A stretch of DNA of 64,000 nt from Rudanella paleaurantiibacter (GTDB taxonomy: Bacteria > Bacteroidota > Bacteroidia > Cytophagales > Spirosomataceae), in the NCBI RefSeq assembly GCF_009184635.1, contig NZ_WELI01000003.1, positions 682,001 to 746,000 of the forward strand. The letters are read 5' to 3'. The translations under genes and the position numbers were made by a program. The notes under the pieces were generated by a model. It searched no databases, had not been told where the DNA came from, and saw only the letters and a list, made by a program, of their open reading frames with translations. Shown here in pieces: positions 18,076 through 26,665 of the stretch. Position 1 is the stretch's first letter, and each line of letters opens with the position of its first letter.

Positions 18076-19230
18076 ATGAAAAAATACGACTTCATCATTG
18101 CAGGCGGTGGCATGGCTGGGTTGAGTATGGCCTATTACCTGACTCAATCGCCCCTGCGCGACCGCTCCATTTTACTGCTCGACCGCGAATCAAAAAACCG
18201 TAACGACCGTACGTGGTGTTTTTGGGAACGGGGCGAAGGTCCGTTTGAGTCGATTCTGTTTCGTAACTGGGACCGGGTCGAGTTTCATGGAACTACGCTT
18301 TCGGGCCTGTTGAATATTGGCGACTACCGCTACAAAATGCTGCGGGGCATTGATTTCTACGCCCACATTCAGGAGCATCTGGCCCGGTTTCCGAACATCG
18401 AAATCAGGCAAGCCAATATCAACCGTATCAAAGAAACCGCTCAGGGTGGGTTTGTTATTGCCGACGACGAACCCCTCATGGCCGACTACGTGTTCGATAG
18501 CACCTTTGCGCTCAAACTCGACGACCCCGACAACCATAATCTGTTGCAACATTTCAAAGGGTGGGTGATTCGGACCGAGAAACCCTGTTTCAACGTCGAT
18601 CAGCCCCGGATGATGGATTTCCGGGTGGCCCAGCACGGCGACTGCCGGTTTGCGTACGTCCTGCCTTTCGATGCGCAGACAGCCCTGATTGAGTTTACTC
18701 TTTTCAACGAAACCCTCCTGACCGACGCCGATTACGAGGCCGCTTTGGGGCAGTACATTACCCAGCATTTAGACACCGGCACCTACCAGATTTGTGAAAC
18801 CGAGTTTGGCGTGATTCCGATGTCAGATGTCCCAACCCAGGAAAACCCATCGGAGCATATTGTCCGAATCGGTACAGCCGGCGGACATACCAAAGCCTCA
18901 ACGGGGTACACGTTTCAGCGCACGCAGCGCTACCTCCGTGAACTGGTACAAAGCCTCGCCCAAACCGGAAAACCATTCCGGCAAAAATCTCTGTTTAAAA
19001 GCCGGTTCAAACTCTACGACAGTATTTTCCTGAACGTACTTCAGAAACACCGCTACCCTGCCGACGATATGTTTACGCTGCTTTACGAGCACAACAGCCC
19101 GGCGCAGGTGTTCAAGTTTCTGGATGAAGACACCAGTCTGGGTGAGGATCTGCGGGTAATGTGGTCGATGCCCAAAGTCCCCTTTACGATGGCCCTGTTT
19201 GACGTATTGCGCCGGAAGTTGCTGAGCTAA
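18076..19230 (+). CDS. Lycopene cyclase family FAD-dependent protein
   Basis: A 384-residue lycopene beta-cyclase of the CrtY/CrtL type, which closes the ends of lycopene into beta-ionone rings at the membrane. The N-terminal dinucleotide fold (FIIAGGGMAGLSMAYYL) is followed by the diagnostic NDRTWCFWE. Later come MMDFRVAQ, FAYVLPFDAQTALIEFTLF and IGTAGGHTKASTGYTF. It fits a pink or yellow carotenoid-producing Cytophagales. It is a lone gene: no other crt genes are in the window, so the pathway is dispersed. Confidence 0.9.
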   Translation: MKKYDFIIAGGGMAGLSMAYYLTQSPLRDRSILLLDRESKNRNDRTWCFWERGEGPFESILFRNWDRVEFHGTTLSGLLNIGDYRYKMLRGIDFYAHIQEHLARFPNIEIRQANINRIKETAQGGFVIADDEPLMADYVFDSTFALKLDDPDNHNLLQHFKGWVIRTEKPCFNVDQPRMMDFRVAQHGDCRFAYVLPFDAQTALIEFTLFNETLLTDADYEAALGQYITQHLDTGTYQICETEFGVIPMSDVPTQENPSEHIVRIGTAGGHTKASTGYTFQRTQRYLRELVQSLAQTGKPFRQKSLFKSRFKLYDSIFLNVLQKHRYPADDMFTLLYEHNSPAQVFKFLDEDTSLGEDLRVMWSMPKVPFTMALFDVLRRKLLS

Positions 19231-19286
19231 CGACTCCCGAAACGGGCAACTCGCCAGTACGGTACGGTTTTTGAACGCTAAACTCT

Positions 19287-19294
19287 TACTTTTG
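19287..19294 (+). promoter_or_regulatory. -7 element upstream of metK
   Basis: TACTTTTG matches TAnnTTTG, 29 nt before the ATG. A TTTTTG lies at 19268-19273, but its 13-nt spacing is too short for the usual 19-21. Confidence 0.5.
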
Positions 19295-19323
19295 TGCTTT
19301 AAAACTACGTTCAGACCGACAAT

Positions 19324-20601
19324 ATGCCGTATCTGTTTACCTCCGAATCCGTTTCGGAAGGACACCCCGATAAAGTCGCCGATCAGATCTCGGACGCGCT
19401 GATTGATAATTTCCTTGCCTACGACCCGTCGAGTAAGGTGGCTTGCGAGACTCTCGTAACTACAGGTCAGGTGGTGCTGGCCGGTGAAATCAAAACCGAA
19501 ACTTACCTCGACGTTCAGAAAATTACCCGCGAGGTGATCCGCCGGATTGGCTACACCAAGAGCGAATATATGTTTGAGGCTAACTCATGCGGTATTTTCT
19601 CAGCCTTACATGATCAGTCGGCCGACATTAATCAGGGGGTTGATCGGGCCGTAGCTAACGACGATTTCGAGACCAAAGCCAATGCGCAGGGTGCTGGTGA
19701 TCAGGGTATGATGTTTGGCTACGCCACCAACGAGACCGAAAACTACATGCCGCTGCCGCTCGATCTGTCGCACAAGATCCTGCAGGAGCTGTCAGACATT
19801 CGGAACAACCACGCTGATCTGATTCCGTACCTCCGCCCCGACGCCAAGTCGCAGGTGACCATTGAGTACTCAGACGACGACCGGCCTGTTCGGATCGACA
19901 CGATTGTGGTTTCGACGCAGCACGACGACTTCGATTCCGACGAGGCAATGCTGGCCAAAATCCGGGAAGACATCATCAACATTGTGATTCCGCGGGTGAA
20001 AGCCAAACTGAAGCCCGAACTTCAGGGGTTGTTTACCGATGATATCACCTATTACATCAACCCCACGGGTAAGTTTGTGATTGGTGGCCCCCACGGCGAT
20101 ACCGGCCTGACGGGTCGTAAAATCATTGTAGACACTTACGGCGGCAAAGGCGCTCACGGTGGTGGTGCTTTCTCGGGCAAAGACCCCTCGAAAGTAGACC
20201 GTTCGGCGGCATATGCCACGCGCCACATTGCCAAAAACATGGTGGCAGCCGGCCTGTGCGATCAGGTACTGGTTCAGGTGTCGTACGCTATCGGGGTGGC
20301 CAAACCCTGTGGTCTATACGTGAATACGTACGGCACTGCCAAAGTTGACATGACCGACGGCGAGATTGCCCGCAAGATTGAGTCGATTTTTGATATGCGC
20401 CCCTACGCGATTGAGCAACGACTGAAACTCCGTAACCCGATTTATTCGGAAACGGCCGCTTACGGTCACATGGGCCGCAAAAACGAAGTGGTTACCAAGA
20501 CCTTCGGTTCGAACGGCTCTACCAAGCAGGTTGAGGTGGAACTCTTCACCTGGGAGAAGCTCGACTTCGTCGACAAAATCAAAGAAGCGTTTGGGCTGTA
20601 A
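19324..20601 (+). CDS. metK: S-adenosylmethionine synthetase
   Basis: A 425-residue methionine adenosyltransferase that makes SAM from methionine and ATP in the cytoplasm. Family motifs are intact: [20 protein letters not shown] at the N-terminus, [32 protein letters not shown] and [19 protein letters not shown]. The length is standard for the Bacteroidota form. No SAM riboswitch was seen in the 93-bp upstream gap. A word-type inverted repeat and a terminator follow the stop directly. Confidence 0.98.
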   Translation: MPYLFTSESVSEGHPDKVADQISDALIDNFLAYDPSSKVACETLVTTGQVVLAGEIKTETYLDVQKITREVIRRIGYTKSEYMFEANSCGIFSALHDQSADINQGVDRAVANDDFETKANAQGAGDQGMMFGYATNETENYMPLPLDLSHKILQELSDIRNNHADLIPYLRPDAKSQVTIEYSDDDRPVRIDTIVVSTQHDDFDSDEAMLAKIREDIINIVIPRVKAKLKPELQGLFTDDITYYINPTGKFVIGGPHGDTGLTGRKIIVDTYGGKGAHGGGAFSGKDPSKVDRSAAYATRHIAKNMVAAGLCDQVLVQVSYAIGVAKPCGLYVNTYGTAKVDMTDGEIARKIESIFDMRPYAIEQRLKLRNPIYSETAAYGHMGRKNEVVTKTFGSNGSTKQVEVELFTWEKLDFVDKIKEAFGL

Positions 20602-20607
20602 AATGTA

Positions 20608-20673
20608 TAATGGCTAATGTAAAATGGGTAATTCCGTATTGATTAGCCATTAACCACTTTACATTAGCCATTA
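20608..20673. repeat. Word-type inverted repeat after metK
   Basis: TAATGGCTAATGTAAA (20608-20623) is perfectly inverted at 20658-20673. A third partial copy of the word (TTAGCCATTA, 20643-20652) sits in the loop. The element starts 6 nt past the metK stop. Confidence 0.75.
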
Positions 20674-20709
20674 AAAAAGCCGCCAACTCAAGGGAGTCGG
20701 CGGCTTTTT
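20673..20709. terminator. Bidirectional terminator between metK and hpf
   Basis: A long stem (AAAAAGCCGCC with GGCGGCTTTTT, plus an inner ACTC/GAGT helix) with A- and T-tracts on both sides. Confidence 0.9.
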
Positions 20710-20729
20710 GCGTTAGGAGATATAAGGTA

Positions 20730-21107
20730 TTAATCGTCTAGATCAACTTCAACGGGTTCGTCCATTTTCATGCGCTCTTTAGCCTGCGCGATGGTTGAAC
20801 TCGAAAAGTCATTGCGTTTTTCTTTGCAACGAACCAATTTATCTTTGAGCACCTCCAACACGCGGTCGGTGGCGCTTTCAAACGTCTTATCGTGTTCTTT
20901 CACGAAGAGCTCTTTGCCCGGAATGAGCAGCCGCACCTCCATGACTTTTTCTTTCACTTTGTTGGTTTCCGACCCGTCGAGTTTCAGAAACACCTCACCA
21001 CTGATAATGCGGTCGTGGAAAGTGTCTAACTTGTTCAGCTTCGCCTGGATAAAATCGAGCAGGCTACGGTCGGCCGTAAAGTGCACAGCATGAATTTGAA
21101 GTCTCAT
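20730..21107 (-). CDS. hpf: Ribosome hibernation-promoting factor, short form
   Basis: A 125-residue HPF/RaiA (YfiA) family protein that binds the 30S decoding site and inactivates ribosomes in stationary phase. The fold is recognisable by MRLQIHAVHFTADRSLLDFI, DTFHDRIISGEVFLKL, VMEVRLLIPGKELFVKE and FESATDRVLEVLKDKL. It lacks the C-terminal dimerisation domain of long HPF but has an acidic tail (PVEVDLDD). It is convergent with metK across a shared terminator. Confidence 0.93.
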   Translation of the reverse strand: MRLQIHAVHFTADRSLLDFIQAKLNKLDTFHDRIISGEVFLKLDGSETNKVKEKVMEVRLLIPGKELFVKEHDKTFESATDRVLEVLKDKLVRCKEKRNDFSSSTIAQAKERMKMDEPVEVDLDD

Positions 21108-21312
21108 AGTGTCACACGGTTTGTTTAAAGAGTGAAACCTAAACTAATGGACTATCTAAGTTTGTCGATTTTGGTATTCGAGTCAATAGGTACGCAGAAT
21201 TATCCAAACCTGTTCCACGGGTAGGCACCCGAAAGTGAGTCTAAGCGACTGACCCGGTCCTGTTTTACCCCTGATGTGAAACATTTACGAAAGTAAAGTT
21301 CCTCGTAAAGTA

Positions 21313-21320
21313 TAATTTTG
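21313..21320 (+). promoter_or_regulatory. -7 element upstream of the TauE/SafE gene
   Basis: TAATTTTG matches TAnnTTTG, 17 nt before the ATG at 21338, which implies a very short leader. A second TAAGTTTG (21158-21165) further upstream could give a longer transcript. Confidence 0.45.
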
Positions 21321-21337
21321 CCCTTTTGTCGTCGCGT

Positions 21338-22120
21338 ATGCCTGAGTTTACCACCCTTATTTTGCTTTGTTTAACGGCCCTGACAGCCGGTTTTATCGAC
21401 TCAGTAGTGGGCGGTGGGGGTCTGGTTCAGATTCCTGCTCTCTTTCTGCTTTTCCCCCATTTTCCGGTGCCGCGTGTCATTGGTACCAACCGATTTTCGT
21501 CGTTTATGGGCACGGGCGTAGCCGCCTGGCAATATATTCAGCGGGTGGCCGTGCCGTGGTCTATTGTGCTGTGGGCGGCCGTAGCAGCCAGTATTTGCTC
21601 ATTTCTGGGCGCGCGGCTGTCCAGTATGCTACCGGGTGCCGTACTGAAACCCATCATGCTGGTTTTGATGACGGGTATTGCGATCTACACCTATCGGAAC
21701 AAAACCCTGGGGCAGGAAGAAAACCTGCGGGTAGCTCCCCATAAACTTCCGTGGCTGGCCGGAGCCCTGGGCGGAGCCATCGGGTTTTATAACGGGTTTG
21801 TGGGGCCGGGTACGGGTAGTCTGCTGGTATTCGGGTTTGTGAGCTTGCTCGGTTACGACTTCCTGCGGGCCTCGGCGCAGGCCAAACTCATCAACGTGGT
21901 AGCCGACGTATCGTCGCTCATTTTTTTTATTACCAACGGCTTCGTAACCTACGAACTCGCCATCCCGATGATGCTCTGCAACATGGCCGGTTCGTTTATC
22001 GGGAGCCGAATGGCTATCGGGCGCGGCTCGGCATTTATCCGGGCTCTGTTTCTAGTAGTTGTATTCGGGCTCATTGCCCGGTTTGGCTACGAGGTGGTGA
22101 GCGAGTGGGGAGGCTGGTAA
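21338..22120 (+). CDS. TauE/SafE family sulfite/anion exporter
   Basis: A 260-residue membrane protein of the TauE/SafE (DUF81) family, with about eight hydrophobic segments in two repeats. Family signatures are GFIDSVVGGGGLVQIPAL and GTNRFSSFMGTGVAAW in the first half and GFYNGFVGPGTGSLLVFGFV in the second. Members move sulfite, sulfoacetate or other small organic anions. The ATG at 21338 is preferred over the in-frame TTG at 21326. It is convergent with the TolC gene, 31 bp apart, with no clear terminator between. Confidence 0.9.
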   Translation: MPEFTTLILLCLTALTAGFIDSVVGGGGLVQIPALFLLFPHFPVPRVIGTNRFSSFMGTGVAAWQYIQRVAVPWSIVLWAAVAASICSFLGARLSSMLPGAVLKPIMLVLMTGIAIYTYRNKTLGQEENLRVAPHKLPWLAGALGGAIGFYNGFVGPGTGSLLVFGFVSLLGYDFLRASAQAKLINVVADVSSLIFFITNGFVTYELAIPMMLCNMAGSFIGSRMAIGRGSAFIRALFLVVVFGLIARFGYEVVSEWGGW

Positions 22121-22151
22121 GCTTCTTCTACTTGTCTATAGCATCTACGCG

Positions 22152-23450
22152 TCACAAACTCCCCAACGCTTTCCGTACCTGCAACTGCCCCAGCAACACC
22201 TCGTAAACCGCCCGGAGGTAATTATTTTCAGCCTGCTGAAGGGCATACTCACTATTGCGGAAATCGGCGAGCAAGAGCGTACCGGCATCAAAACGCACCC
22301 GGTCGATAGCCAGGATATTCTGCGCCTGTTCGATGTTCTTCCGGGTTTCGGTCAGGTTCTCGCGGGCTTGTTCAAGCGTATTGCGAGCCGCGCGGGTTTC
22401 GTAGTCGAAATCATTGCGAAGCCGTTGTAGGGTATTCTGGCTGATTTGCGCCCGCGTCACGTAGTCTTGCCGGTTCAGGCGGGTTTGTCGGCCATCGAAG
22501 ATTGGAACGTTGACCCGCAGCCCCACATAATTGTACGGGAACCACGTGCCCGACGCAAACGGATTGAACGTATCAGCGAGCTGCTGGGCCGCATACGCGC
22601 CGTAAGCCGATACCACGGGCGACAGTCGAGCCTGCTCTTTGCGTTCGTTTAGAAGGTTCAGCTGTCGGCTCAGATCTTCCTGCCGCAGTTCGACGCGCTC
22701 GTTTGTGGCGCTTTCGTCGGCCTGAAACTGGGCAAACAGGGCCGTCAGCGAGTCGGCCGGCTCCACCGCATTCGGGCTATTGATCCGGTAGCGCAGGTTG
22801 TCGAGGCTGAGGGCGTAATCCCGCCCATCGTTCCGCAGGGTCAACTCCGCATTGCTCAGGTCGAGCACAAACCGGTTGTAGTCTGATTCGAGCAAGGTCC
22901 CTGCCTGTAGGCGCGTTTTGGCCTGATCGAGGTACGTCTGTGCCCGCATCCGCGCCTGTTCCGAGAGCCGCTTTTTTTCCCGGTTAAACACCGCCTGGTA
23001 ATACGCTTCGGTCACTTGCTGGCGCACGTCCACTTTTAGGCGTTCGAGAGAAGCCCGCTGACTTTCTACATTGAGCCGGTTGATGTCGCGCTCCACCCGG
23101 CTTTGGGCGTCGTACACTTTCTGCTCGGCCTGCACATTCAGCAAGTTATTGATAGGTGTACCAAACCGAAGCACAATGTCCTGATTGTTGGCAAACGGTG
23201 CGTTTTTGATCACACTACGCTGAATTTGGGTATTCCAGCGTAGGTCGGCCCCGGCATTGACCTGGGGCTGCCACCGCGCCCGCCGACGAGCCTCATCACT
23301 GCCCGCCAGTTGCACCTGAAGCTGCCCGTTAGTCAGTTCGGGCCGGTTAGCTTGTGCCTGTTTCAGGGCTTCTGGCAGCGAAACGGCTGTCTGAGCAACA
23401 ACCGATTGCGCGAATAAAGAACAGAGCAAAAGGAAAATGAGGAGTCTCAT
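22152..23450 (-). CDS. TolC-family outer-membrane efflux channel
   Basis: A 432-residue TolC-like protein with a signal peptide (MRLLIFLLLCSLFAQSVVAQ). It has the duplicated outer membrane efflux protein repeat: VSLPEALKQAQANRPEL opens the first half, and long heptad-rich helices (such as ARAARNTLEQARENLTETRK) form the periplasmic tunnel. It is the last gene of the devABC-tolC operon and should form the outer-membrane exit of that exporter. Between it and the permease gene lie two 22-bp palindromes (23473-23558). Confidence 0.93.
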   Translation of the reverse strand: MRLLIFLLLCSLFAQSVVAQTAVSLPEALKQAQANRPELTNGQLQVQLAGSDEARRRARWQPQVNAGADLRWNTQIQRSVIKNAPFANNQDIVLRFGTPINNLLNVQAEQKVYDAQSRVERDINRLNVESQRASLERLKVDVRQQVTEAYYQAVFNREKKRLSEQARMRAQTYLDQAKTRLQAGTLLESDYNRFVLDLSNAELTLRNDGRDYALSLDNLRYRINSPNAVEPADSLTALFAQFQADESATNERVELRQEDLSRQLNLLNERKEQARLSPVVSAYGAYAAQQLADTFNPFASGTWFPYNYVGLRVNVPIFDGRQTRLNRQDYVTRAQISQNTLQRLRNDFDYETRAARNTLEQARENLTETRKNIEQAQNILAIDRVRFDAGTLLLADFRNSEYALQQAENNYLRAVYEVLLGQLQVRKALGSL

Positions 23451-23472
23451 GATTGTAAATGGTATTTATGTA

Positions 23473-23558
23473 GAGACACAAAATTTTGTGTCTCCTGACC
23501 GGATGGTTATTTGATCTTGTATACCTGCCGGATACTGAGACGCAAAATTTTGCGTCTC
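23473..23558. repeat. Two 22-bp perfect palindromes in the exporter operon
   Basis: Positions 23473-23494 and 23537-23558 are each perfect 22-bp palindromes of the form GAGACrCAAAATTTTGyGTCTC-like arms, differing at one symmetric base pair (A-T in the first, G-C in the second). They lie between the permease and tolC genes. Confidence 0.85.
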
Positions 23559-23564
23559 TACCAA

Positions 23565-24689
23565 TCACCCCCGGAATACGGTTGCGGGTTCCAGACTGTT
23601 GATCCGACGAATGGCAAAAACACTCCCGCCCAGCGAAATAAGAATGGTTACGGCAAACAGGGCAAAATCGAACCAGCCGGGGAAATAAAATAGCGTACCC
23701 GACTGGGCAATCCCGTACCGGAACCCTTCGACCAGCCCCCGCCCCACCACAAAACCAACCACGGCAAATAAAAAGGCCTGCATCAGAATAAGGCGGCTGA
23801 TGTAGCCGTTGGTAGCCCCGATGGCTTTCAGTGTGCCGTAATCCTTGATCCGGTCGATGGCCGCTGAGTAGAGCGTGAGGCCGATAATAACCAACCCCGA
23901 AATGATGGCGAACCCGATCAGGCTCCCAAACGAAGCCGCAATGCCGTTGGTGGCCAGCACCGTGCGGACGGTGGTCTCGGAGAGGGCATCGGCATTCCAG
24001 GCCCGCACGCCGTTGATCGATCCGTTGATCGCCTGAATAACCGAGGTTTCGGTAACGCCCGGTTTGTGCCTTACCAGATAAAAACTGACTTTATTGGTCG
24101 ATACGTTGCCGAGGTAGCGGGCGCGTTCGATGGTGGTAAAGGCGAGTAAGCCGCCCCCAAACGACCGCGCACCGCGCGTCAGGCCCGCGTTGTACACCTT
24201 TTTCCCGTTAATCTCGAAATAATCCCCCGGTTTGAGGCCCCCGTGGGCTTTGGCATCGTAAAAGTCGGTGATGATGGCGCCATCGGGGAGCATATCCTGC
24301 GGCTTGGCCGTGTAGAGCCGCCACGGGCCACCCACAAAGCCGGGCGCCTGCGAGCCAACAAGCGCCATTCCGCTCGTCTTACCGTTTGCAAACTTGGCCC
24401 CCACCGTAGCCACCACAACCGGGTACACACGCTCTACACCGGGCAACGAAGCAATCTCATTGCCTTTTCGGGTATCGAGCAGGCTCAGTTGATTGGCGTT
24501 GGTGGTTGTTTCATCCGTCACCCAGATGTAGCCTTTGTTGTTATCGACAAGGCTACGCATGGCGTCGGTCAGGAAGATAAACAGACCCGCCTGCTGACCC
24601 ACCAGAAACACCGAAATCACAATGCCCGCCAACGCACCCAAGGACTTAGCCTTGTCGTAGCGAATGAATTTGTAGGCCGTTCTGAACAT
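23565..24689 (-). CDS. DevC-type ABC transporter permease
   Basis: A 374-residue MacB/FtsX-superfamily permease: one N-terminal helix (near 17-38), a large periplasmic domain (about 40-250), and three C-terminal helices beginning with FGSLIGFAIISGLVIIGLTLYS. Its opening FRTAYKFIRYDKAKSLGALAGIVISVFLVGQQ is that of DevC proteins, the permease of DevBCA exporters (glycolipid export in cyanobacteria, other substrates elsewhere). MFRTAY (24689) is the natural start; the longer reading from 24752 runs through the word repeat at 24699-24782. It acts with DevB and DevA encoded just upstream. Confidence 0.9.
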   Translation of the reverse strand: MFRTAYKFIRYDKAKSLGALAGIVISVFLVGQQAGLFIFLTDAMRSLVDNNKGYIWVTDETTTNANQLSLLDTRKGNEIASLPGVERVYPVVVATVGAKFANGKTSGMALVGSQAPGFVGGPWRLYTAKPQDMLPDGAIITDFYDAKAHGGLKPGDYFEINGKKVYNAGLTRGARSFGGGLLAFTTIERARYLGNVSTNKVSFYLVRHKPGVTETSVIQAINGSINGVRAWNADALSETTVRTVLATNGIAASFGSLIGFAIISGLVIIGLTLYSAAIDRIKDYGTLKAIGATNGYISRLILMQAFLFAVVGFVVGRGLVEGFRYGIAQSGTLFYFPGWFDFALFAVTILISLGGSVFAIRRINSLEPATVFRG

Positions 24690-24698
24690 CGTAATGGG

Positions 24699-24782
24699 TA
24701 ATGTAAAATGTAAAATGAATAATGGAGAGTTAATTTGGCCACTGAGTGTCATTATACATTATTCATCGTTCATTTTACATTA
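24699..24782. repeat. Word-type inverted repeat supplying the devB stop codon
   Basis: TAATGTAAAATG (24699-24710) and ATGAATAATG (24715-24724) are inverted at 24771-24782 and 24757-24766. The right arm encodes the last residues (INVK) and the stop codon of devB; the left arm ends 10 nt before the permease ATG. Confidence 0.8.
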
Positions 24783-25726
24783 ATGACGCATTCTACACGC
24801 GCTCCAATGATGACTTTGCCGGGGTCGTCGAGCTGTACCCGAACCTCCCGCACACGCCGGTCTTCGAGGTTGGCGGTATTGTCGGCGAAGAGCGATTTCT
24901 TGCGGAGATACGGCGAGGCCAGCACCACTGTGCCCGTGCTCAACCGCTCGTCGCTACCCTGCGGACGAACGTAGGCTTTCTGCCCCACGCTGACCTTCAG
25001 GGCAAAGAGTTCATCAACCTCCGTAATGGCCACCAGAGGGCCTTCGGGTGCAAACTCACCGATCGACTGGTTGTTGGTCAGGTATTGCCCCACCTTGGCA
25101 TCCAGGCTCAGCAAGGTACCGGTTGCCGGGGCTTTCACCGTTTTCAGACCCGCCACGGTATTGGCATACTGAATATCGGCCCGGAGCGATGCCACCTGCC
25201 CCTGCGCCTGCCGCACCTGTGCCTCAGCCGCCCGAATCTGTTGTTGCAGGTTCTGCACGGCATAGCGCGAGTCGTCGAGGTCTTTCTGGGTGAGGGCTTT
25301 CCCGGCAAAAAGGGTCTCGTTACGTTTCTGGTCGGCCTGTGCTTTTTCGAGTTGCACGCGGAGTGTCTGCACGTTCTGGCGAGCCGTTTCGATGGCGTCC
25401 TGCTGGGTTTTGATTTTCACATTGGCCTGCTGAAGCTGAGCCGTTTCCACGGCGTTGTCCATCGTCAGAATCACCTGTCCTTTCTGGACCTGATCGCCCA
25501 CGTTGACGTTTATACTACGGACTAATCCGCCCGTTTCGGCCGAGAGCTGCGAAATGCGGGCCGCTGGCTCGATGATGGCAATGCCCACTACCTCATCAAT
25601 CTGTTTGGGGGCCTGCACCGTTCGGACGGTGTCCTGCGTTTGGGCAGATTTCTCATTTTTGCCGCCACAGGCACCCAAAGCAACGGCTATCAGGCCAAAG
25701 AGTATCGGTCGTTGTGCTCTATTCAT
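24770..25726 (-). CDS. DevB-type periplasmic adaptor (HlyD family lipoprotein)
   Basis: A 318-residue membrane fusion protein. A lipobox (VALGAC, Cys near residue 20) predicts a lipid anchor. A lipoyl/barrel-sandwich half (ETGGLVRSINVNVGDQVQKG) and a long coiled-coil hairpin (about residues 90-190, heptads rich in Gln/Ala/Leu) are followed by the second lipoyl half (VKAPATGTLLSLDAKVGQYL) and a beta-barrel domain. It should bridge the DevC permease and the TolC channel. Its last four residues and stop are provided by the inverted repeat between it and the permease gene. Confidence 0.92.
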   Translation of the reverse strand: MNRAQRPILFGLIAVALGACGGKNEKSAQTQDTVRTVQAPKQIDEVVGIAIIEPAARISQLSAETGGLVRSINVNVGDQVQKGQVILTMDNAVETAQLQQANVKIKTQQDAIETARQNVQTLRVQLEKAQADQKRNETLFAGKALTQKDLDDSRYAVQNLQQQIRAAEAQVRQAQGQVASLRADIQYANTVAGLKTVKAPATGTLLSLDAKVGQYLTNNQSIGEFAPEGPLVAITEVDELFALKVSVGQKAYVRPQGSDERLSTGTVVLASPYLRKKSLFADNTANLEDRRVREVRVQLDDPGKVIIGARVECVINVK

Positions 25727-25771
25727 GCGTTGGTTCGTTCAGAATGGGATGGGGGTTGATGATAATCAGGT

Positions 25772-26458
25772 TCAGATTGCCGACGTATTGTCTAGTTCGC
25801 GGACGTAGCCGTTATCCACCTCCACAATGCGGTGGGCGTACTGTTTCAGGCGGGGGTCGTGGGTCACTACAGCCACGGATTTACCCCCGTCGGCCAGGGT
25901 GCGGAGTTCGTGCATGACCACGCCCAGCGAGTCTTTGTCGAGGGCGGCCGTCGGCTCATCGCAGAGCACCAGCTTGGGGTTTGTAACCAGCGCACGGGCA
26001 ATGGCAATGCGCTGCTGCTGCCCGCCCGAAAGCTGTTTGGGCAGGTTCTTCCGACGGTCGGTCATGCCCACGGTTTTAAGGGCCTGCTCGGTGCGGGTGC
26101 GGGCTTCGGCACTCCCTACCCCTTGTAGCTGAAGGGGCATCATCACGTTTTCTTCGGCGGTGAGGGGTGCCAGCAGGTTAAAGTTCTGAAAAACAAAGCC
26201 GATGGTATCGAGCCGAAGCCGGGCGAGGGCTGTTTCCTTCAGCGTATTCACATGCTGCCCATTGACCCACAAATCGCCATAGCTGGGATAAATCACACAG
26301 CCCAGCAGGGAAAGCAGGGTAGTTTTGCCCGACCCCGACGGCCCAATAATGAGCATCAACTCGCCTTCATTCAGTTGTAGGGTGGTTGGCTGTAGGGCAA
26401 CAATCGTTTGGTCGCCGGTGCGGTATTCTTTGCCCGCGCCTTTTAATTCCGCAATCAT
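25772..26458 (-). CDS. DevA/LolD-type ABC ATPase
   Basis: A 228-residue ATPase of the MacB/LolD/DevA group. Walker A is GPSGSGKTT (39-47), the signature LSGGQQQR, Walker B VLCDEPTAALD, and the H-loop VVTHDPR. It energises the DevC permease in a MacB-like mechanotransmission cycle. MIAELKG (26458) is chosen as start; the extension to 26518 has no family character and enters the operator region. It is the first gene of the operon, 206 bp from the divergent MarR regulator, the likely repressor. Confidence 0.93.
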   Translation of the reverse strand: MIAELKGAGKEYRTGDQTIVALQPTTLQLNEGELMLIIGPSGSGKTTLLSLLGCVIYPSYGDLWVNGQHVNTLKETALARLRLDTIGFVFQNFNLLAPLTAEENVMMPLQLQGVGSAEARTRTEQALKTVGMTDRRKNLPKQLSGGQQQRIAIARALVTNPKLVLCDEPTAALDKDSLGVVMHELRTLADGGKSVAVVTHDPRLKQYAHRIVEVDNGYVRELDNTSAI

Positions 26459-26524
26459 ACCGGTTCGGTTGGCATTAGTTGGGTATTTGTACGCTCCGCA
26501 TCGGGATAAAACCCCCATTCAATA

Positions 26525-26661
26525 ACTATGAGTCCATAACTATCCCTGATACTTTCTGCAATATTACTACGACTTCATAGTTTTTGTTCTGAACAGGTGA
26601 AAAAATTTTAGTTTCGTAGTAATTTTACAGTCAGGCATTGAGTTTAGTATTATATCATAGT
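26525..26661. promoter_or_regulatory. Candidate MarR operator region
   Basis: Between the divergent devA and marR genes, ACTATGA occurs at 26525-26531 and its complement TCATAGT at 26575-26581 and 26655-26661 (the last 4 nt before the marR ATG). In addition, ATTACTACGA (26563-26572) is perfectly inverted at 26614-26623. Reiterated short palindromic half-sites in a divergent gap fit autoregulation plus control of the exporter. Confidence 0.55.
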
Positions 26662-26665
26662 AAAA

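Noticed and set aside
19231-19323. A SAM-responsive riboswitch upstream of metK
   Set aside because: The gap is only 93 bp with a promoter element in its middle, leaving too short a leader, and no known core was seen.
23473-23558. A CRISPR array at the paired palindromes
   Set aside because: There are only two units, each a perfect palindrome, with no regular spacers and no cas genes in the window.
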